From Propioniciclava sp. (lineage in GTDB: Bacteria > Actinomycetota > Actinomycetes > Propionibacteriales > Propionibacteriaceae): a stretch of 64,000 bases of DNA. The position numbers and the translations under genes are program-made. The stretch covers positions 23,433 through 87,432 of the forward strand of contig NZ_JARKOT010000166.1 in the NCBI RefSeq assembly GCF_029977985.1, given 5' to 3'. The notes beneath the pieces were generated by a model. The model searched no databases, was not told the DNA's origin, and saw only the letters and a list, made by a program, of their open reading frames with translations. Shown one piece after another: positions 60,008 to 64,000 of the stretch (positions are counted from its first letter, which is position 1; every line of letters begins with the position of its first letter).

Positions 60008-60802
60008 TCAGGGACCGCTCGGAACGGGCTCAAGTATCTTGGTTGCGATCAACGCCTCAAGGTGATTGTGGAGTTCTTCTGGGAGGTTGCCGCCTTTGAC
60101 GAGGACGCCGAGTTCCATGTTGCGCTCCATCGCGGCGGAGGTGAGGTTCGCGCTAGTGATGAAGGCGATCTGGCCGTCCGCGACAGCACATTTCGCATGG
60201 ACCACACCTGGATACTGGTCAACTGCCCCGTGGTCGTGTGCGGACCATGCGAAGAGCCGAGCCGACGGCACCGCTTTCCGCATATCCGCTGCTGAGTCAT
60301 GATCGACTTTGCCTCCGTGCGCGGATGATGACTCCAACAACACGTCGATCTGAACGCCCCGTGCCACAGCGTCGACGAGTGCCTTGCTAATTGAGTTCAC
60401 CTGGTAGGCAACGAAGCTGACGATAAAGAGGCGCCGCTGCGCAGCGTTGATTACTTCCTTCAGCACCTGTTCGGTGTGCCGGATCGGCACCTGTCCGGAC
60501 GCGGGCCCGGTCCAAGTCAGTTCTACAGAGCCACGGTGCTCCTGCTCGACGGCCGTTGCTGACGCTCCACGAAGTGCGGCGGCAACATCCCTTGGCGACA
60601 TCAAGTCGGTGCCGCGCCAGGCCGTGCCAAACTTGGCGATCAGTAGCTTGTCCGCGTTGGGTCCGAAAGCCGGGCGAACCAGCGCAAACTGCTTGACCGA
60701 TCCGAGACCCTCGATCTTGGATGCGACGACACGAACACGATCTGGATGAAGCTCAAGCCCCAACTCCGCGATGACAGCAAGTAACTCGTCCACGTCAGGC
60801 AC
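60008..60802 (-). CDS. drmC: DISARM protein DrmC (phospholipase D-like nuclease family)
   Basis: This 264-residue protein starts at a GTG in an 8-nt overlap with the drmB stop. The PLD motif HAKCAVAD (HxKx4D), followed by GQIAFITSANLTSAAMERNM, is clear; only one HKD motif is visible, so the active form would be a dimer. DrmC belongs to the DISARM core drmABC, though it has been reported as dispensable for protection in one system. Gene order drmA-drmB-drmC supports the name. Confidence 0.88.
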   Translation of the reverse strand: MPDVDELLAVIAELGLELHPDRVRVVASKIEGLGSVKQFALVRPAFGPNADKLLIAKFGTAWRGTDLMSPRDVAAALRGASATAVEQEHRGSVELTWTGPASGQVPIRHTEQVLKEVINAAQRRLFIVSFVAYQVNSISKALVDAVARGVQIDVLLESSSAHGGKVDHDSAADMRKAVPSARLFAWSAHDHGAVDQYPGVVHAKCAVADGQIAFITSANLTSAAMERNMELGVLVKGGNLPEELHNHLEALIATKILEPVPSGP

Positions 60803-62633
60803 CAGGATCGCGGAAGAGAGACGCCTCGCTGTCCGTGAGAGTTGCGATCACGAGCGCTCGGTCGAGGTAGCGGTTACCGCGTTCACAGGAGGTCTCGGAG
60901 ACGAATGTGCACGAGTGGCAGGCGGCAGCGTGCAGTGAGCGATCCTTGCTCGGATCATGCTCGGCGCATAGAGGGTCGGACGAGCAGATCGACGCACGTT
61001 CGAGCGCTTGGTCAAGCAGCCTACCGAGAAAGTCCGGTGTGCCGAGGTCGATCAAGCCGCCGAGGGTGCCGTCCGAGTCAGCGGCTGCGGTGTAGAGGAG
61101 GATGCCTGCCATCGGTGACTGGGGGTCGGAACACGCGTAGACCCGTTCTCTGATGCTCGCGGCGTTGTATCCACACTCAAGCGCCAGCTCACGAATGAGG
61201 AGGTGGGCGATCGTGTGAAGCATCGTGTATCGACTCGGCGGGAACCCAGCATCCGGTTCCAAGAGGCGTGCGTTGCGCCAGCCCTGATGACCGGCGAACA
61301 GCGTCTTGTCGCGCTCAGCGACATGCGCGCCGTTCTCCCACAACTGGATGACCGACTCTTTGAACTCAATGAAGATGCCTTCACCGTGAACTTCATTTGC
61401 TGGGACCCATTCGGTCGCGCCTCGGGTGAGGTCAGCCATCGGGGGGCGTTCATCGGGATCGCTTGTCTCCTCGGGCGCTTCGACTCTGGTGTATCCGACA
61501 AGAGCATTCACCTCACGGAGTCGTTCGAGTAGAAGCACACGCTTGACTTCGGGCTCGTACCCAGTCGGCGCTGCCACGCCTGTGCTCATGAAGTGCGGCC
61601 AGTCGCTCGGCGGGTTCTGCGAGGTCAGCACTTCCCACTCGGGCCCCTTGATGTCGCCTTCGGAGACGACCTCAATCGCCTTGCCTGAACTCCGGTGCTG
61701 GATCGCTTGCCAGATACTTGGGATGTCCCACTTGTCGATGCCCGGCAAGGCGCTGGTTCGGACAAGGGTCTTCACGATGCCTTTGAGCTCGGCCTCGTCT
61801 TCGACATCGGCAAAGTGCTCCCATCCGTCGAGAACCAACTGGCTGAGCTGGTTCTTCTCCAGCGGGATCGCCAGAACTGAGAGGGTGACGGGGAACCAGC
61901 TGTTGGTGGCACCCAGCAGGATCGTGCGCGGCTCTTGCGTGCAATCTTCGTACGAGTCGAGATGCGGATGGCGTCCTCGGCACCCGGGCAGGTTGTCGGC
62001 AGCGTCCTTGCCGAAGGCGTGAACGAGCGAGCGCGCGTTGCCACAGGTGTCGCACTTCACCCAGAGGTTCTCGGTCTGGAGAGATGCCCCGCGCTCGAAG
62101 AACCGGAAGGTGCCCTTGCAGTCCGTGCCGCCGTGAATGAACCAGTTCCAGGGGAAGTCGTCTAGGTGACCGTTACGACAAGCGAGGAGGAAGCGGGCCG
62201 GTACGGCATCGGCGTGCTTGCCCTTGTCGCAGTTCGTGTGCAGGAAGTGTGTTCGTTCCGGGCGATACTGATTGGGCTGGATTTCGAACAGTCCCGAGTC
62301 ATACTCGGCGAGAAGTCCGCACTTGATGCAGCGCAGCCATCGTGGGAACGGGCTGACCGGCACTCCGACGCGACCCTCGGCCGAGTAGGGGTCGGGACGG
62401 TCCTCCTTGAGGAACGGCGGGATACGCAGCCGCTGCACTTGAGGGCCAAGGACGCGCTTGACCTCCGCGAGAAGCCGAGCTTCTTCGACGGGAGGACAGC
62501 GGTTCGGGTCCCACTTATTGAGCCCCATCGTCACGACCGACAGGTTCGGTAGATCAATGATCGAGCCTGGCCCGTATGCCCAGAGCAGCTGGCTCGGACG
62601 CACTTGACCGACGACGTAGTTGTTCGTGCTCAT
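60795..62633 (-). CDS. drmB: DISARM protein DrmB (DUF1998)
   Basis: This 612-residue protein starts at the ATG at 62633, overlapping the drmA stop by 4 nt. Several cysteine pairs are visible (RCIKCGLLAEYD and KCDTCGNARSL). The C-terminal DUF1998 region has the typical ending (SICSSDPLCAEHD, then LHAAACHSCTFVSETSCERG), probably a metal-binding site. DrmB works with the helicase DrmA in DISARM to restrict incoming phage DNA. Confidence 0.92.
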   Translation of the reverse strand: MSTNNYVVGQVRPSQLLWAYGPGSIIDLPNLSVVTMGLNKWDPNRCPPVEEARLLAEVKRVLGPQVQRLRIPPFLKEDRPDPYSAEGRVGVPVSPFPRWLRCIKCGLLAEYDSGLFEIQPNQYRPERTHFLHTNCDKGKHADAVPARFLLACRNGHLDDFPWNWFIHGGTDCKGTFRFFERGASLQTENLWVKCDTCGNARSLVHAFGKDAADNLPGCRGRHPHLDSYEDCTQEPRTILLGATNSWFPVTLSVLAIPLEKNQLSQLVLDGWEHFADVEDEAELKGIVKTLVRTSALPGIDKWDIPSIWQAIQHRSSGKAIEVVSEGDIKGPEWEVLTSQNPPSDWPHFMSTGVAAPTGYEPEVKRVLLLERLREVNALVGYTRVEAPEETSDPDERPPMADLTRGATEWVPANEVHGEGIFIEFKESVIQLWENGAHVAERDKTLFAGHQGWRNARLLEPDAGFPPSRYTMLHTIAHLLIRELALECGYNAASIRERVYACSDPQSPMAGILLYTAAADSDGTLGGLIDLGTPDFLGRLLDQALERASICSSDPLCAEHDPSKDRSLHAAACHSCTFVSETSCERGNRYLDRALVIATLTDSEASLFRDPGA

Positions 62634-64000
62634 TGGGCATCTCCGCCCGTGGCCTGCGGACGTGGCTTCCAGGGCGGAGCCTCAGCTGTCCGTCTGGCAG
62701 CATCCATGATGAGTTGCACGCCGGGCTCGACCTCGCGCATCGACATTGGCACGGTGAACTCATCCCAGGCTTGGGCGCCGGGCTTCTTCAGCAACGCGAC
62801 AACGTCCCCTTGGCCTCGCTCGGTCTCGTATCCGAGTCGCCGTCCTCCCATCGCCGACTCTTTCGCCCAGCGGTCGGTGCGATCTCGCGCCATGCTGAGG
62901 ACAAGGTCTCGCGCAGCCTTGTCTTTCGCCTTCCAGGCCCGTTCGGAGATGGCCTTGATCGCTTGGGTCGCCTCTGGCCCGGCAGTCTTCTCCATAGCCT
63001 GTGCCCCAAGGTTCGGGTTCAGGCCGTCGTTGCTCAGGCGCATCAGGCTGACCATGGTCCCCGTGAGGGCTCGGTCGAGCGCTCTCGGCGCGAACGGTGT
63101 CACCGATTGCGCTTCGACGTGCTTGTAGAACGTCGAGTGGTAGTGCTCGAAGGTCTCGTAATGCGAAAGGTCGCGCGGTCTGCTCCACGTCAGAACGGTG
63201 ACCACGAGGCCCGGGAAGGCGCGACCGACGCGGCTCGTTGCTTGGATGTACTCGGCCGTGTTCTTGGGCTGTCCGTTGACCACCATGAGACCAAGGCGGT
63301 TCACGTCGACACCGACCGACAGCATGTTCGTCGCCAGAACAATGTCGTACGCTCTCGCCTCACCCGTCTCCCACCTCTCCTTGAATGGGAGTTCCAGGCG
63401 GTCAAGCTTCTGAGGAATCTCCTTGTTGGTGACACGCGAAGTAAGTTCATCGACCTGGTTCACCGAGCGCTGCGTCAAGCCCGGGCGGCTCACGTCACTC
63501 ATCTCCACTCGATACGCACGAGTCTGCACGTCGTCCTCGGCGAGTCGCCTCATGCCGCCAAGTTCGCGCAGCGAGTTGAAGTAGCCAACGAGCGTCATGT
63601 AGGGGTCCGCAGCGGCACCGAAGTCCTGGAAGAGGGTTTTCGCCGCAGTGAGCAGTGCCACGTATACTCGGATGAGCACCGCAGGGCGAGAACTACCGGG
63701 CGAGCAGATGCCGAGGTAGAGCCTTCCTGGCCTGTCTTCGGTAGGACGTTGGACAGAGAAGAAGTTGTCCTCGACATCTAGCCCGTGTGGCGGGAAGATC
63801 GCCACCTGACGTAGGAACACGTTGTTCACTTGTTCCTCGGCCTTGCGGACGGTCGCGGTAGAAGCGATGACCTTCGGTCTGACCCTCTTGTCACCCAACG
63901 TCCATGTGGAGAGCTCGTCGACGGCCGTCTCATAGACGCCGACCATCGTCCCGAGTGGCCCGCTGATGAGGTGGAACTCGTCTTGGATGATGAGGTCGGG
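62630..64000 (-). CDS. drmA: DISARM helicase DrmA, C-terminal part (gene continues past the window)
   Basis: The frame is open to base 64000, so the N-terminus with the P-loop lies outside. The visible 456 residues start with LIIQDEFHLISGPLGT, the DE-box in the form characteristic of DrmA. They contain ATNMLSVGVDVNRLGLMVVN and the motif VI region AEYIQATSRVGRAFPGLV, both of SF2 helicases. The ORF-track start at 63946 is only an internal ATG. DrmA is the DNA-translocating helicase of DISARM. Any drmMI, drmD or drmE gene would lie to the right of the window. Confidence 0.92.
   Translation of the reverse strand, partial: PDLIIQDEFHLISGPLGTMVGVYETAVDELSTWTLGDKRVRPKVIASTATVRKAEEQVNNVFLRQVAIFPPHGLDVEDNFFSVQRPTEDRPGRLYLGICSPGSSRPAVLIRVYVALLTAAKTLFQDFGAAADPYMTLVGYFNSLRELGGMRRLAEDDVQTRAYRVEMSDVSRPGLTQRSVNQVDELTSRVTNKEIPQKLDRLELPFKERWETGEARAYDIVLATNMLSVGVDVNRLGLMVVNGQPKNTAEYIQATSRVGRAFPGLVVTVLTWSRPRDLSHYETFEHYHSTFYKHVEAQSVTPFAPRALDRALTGTMVSLMRLSNDGLNPNLGAQAMEKTAGPEATQAIKAISERAWKAKDKAARDLVLSMARDRTDRWAKESAMGGRRLGYETERGQGDVVALLKKPGAQAWDEFTVPMSMREVEPGVQLIMDAARRTAEAPPWKPRPQATGGDAQ

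Noticed and set aside
1-64000. CRISPR arrays, tRNA and rRNA genes
   Set aside because: No regularly spaced repeats or recognisable tRNA/rRNA sequence were seen; short tRNAs could be missed by eye.

Overview
The window is high-GC DNA with many GTG starts and tightly overlapping genes, typical of an Actinomycetota (actinomycete). Nothing in it fixes the genus. It has two very different halves.

Positions 1-29706 are the downstream end of a polyketide biosynthetic operon on the + strand. Three giant modular type I PKS genes (the first cut by the window edge) contain KS, DH, KR, C-methyltransferase, ER, ACP and a final thioesterase domain, but no acyltransferase (AT). The KSs carry the post-KS linker typical of trans-AT systems, so this is a trans-AT (AT-less) assembly line. 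Its AT gene is not in the window. The last two operon genes are a metallophosphoesterase and a 4'-phosphopantetheinyl transferase that resemble the mycobacterial PptH/PptT pair, which remove and attach the carrier-protein cofactor. All five genes overlap or nearly touch, so translational coupling is likely.

Positions 29700-41100 are an accessory region. It holds a decayed IS3-type element beside the PKS operon and a TetR regulator. A glyoxalase/VOC gene is split by an apparently young IS3-family insertion whose 3-bp target duplication can be read. A divergent WYL regulator, a complete MobF (TrwC/TraI-like) relaxase-helicase, a small membrane protein with a divergent TetR regulator, a DprA-like protein, another small membrane protein and a DUF3024 protein follow. 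The relaxase suggests the region is, or was, part of a conjugative or mobilizable element or plasmid.

Positions 41700-64000 are a defence-rich island with visibly lower GC and debris of mobile elements. It contains (i) a solitary SF1 helicase with a long unassigned N-terminal half; (ii) the 3' remnant of a second MobF relaxase; (iii) a Type III restriction-modification operon (mod, res) with an overlapping AAA_13/RloC-like ATPase gene and an unknown gene behind it; (iv) a serine-recombinase fragment and small unknown genes; (v) two unknown proteins with HEPN-like Rx4H motifs; (vi) a frameshifted transposase remnant; and (vii) on the minus strand drmA (running off the window), drmB and drmC, the core of a DISARM anti-phage system, with one of the HEPN-like candidates directly downstream.

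The best candidates for new biology are the PptH/PptT-like pair built into a trans-AT PKS operon, the possible HEPN accessory of DISARM, the Type III RM plus RloC-like plus unknown-gene cassette, and the solitary SF1 helicase. No tRNA, rRNA or CRISPR array was recognised.
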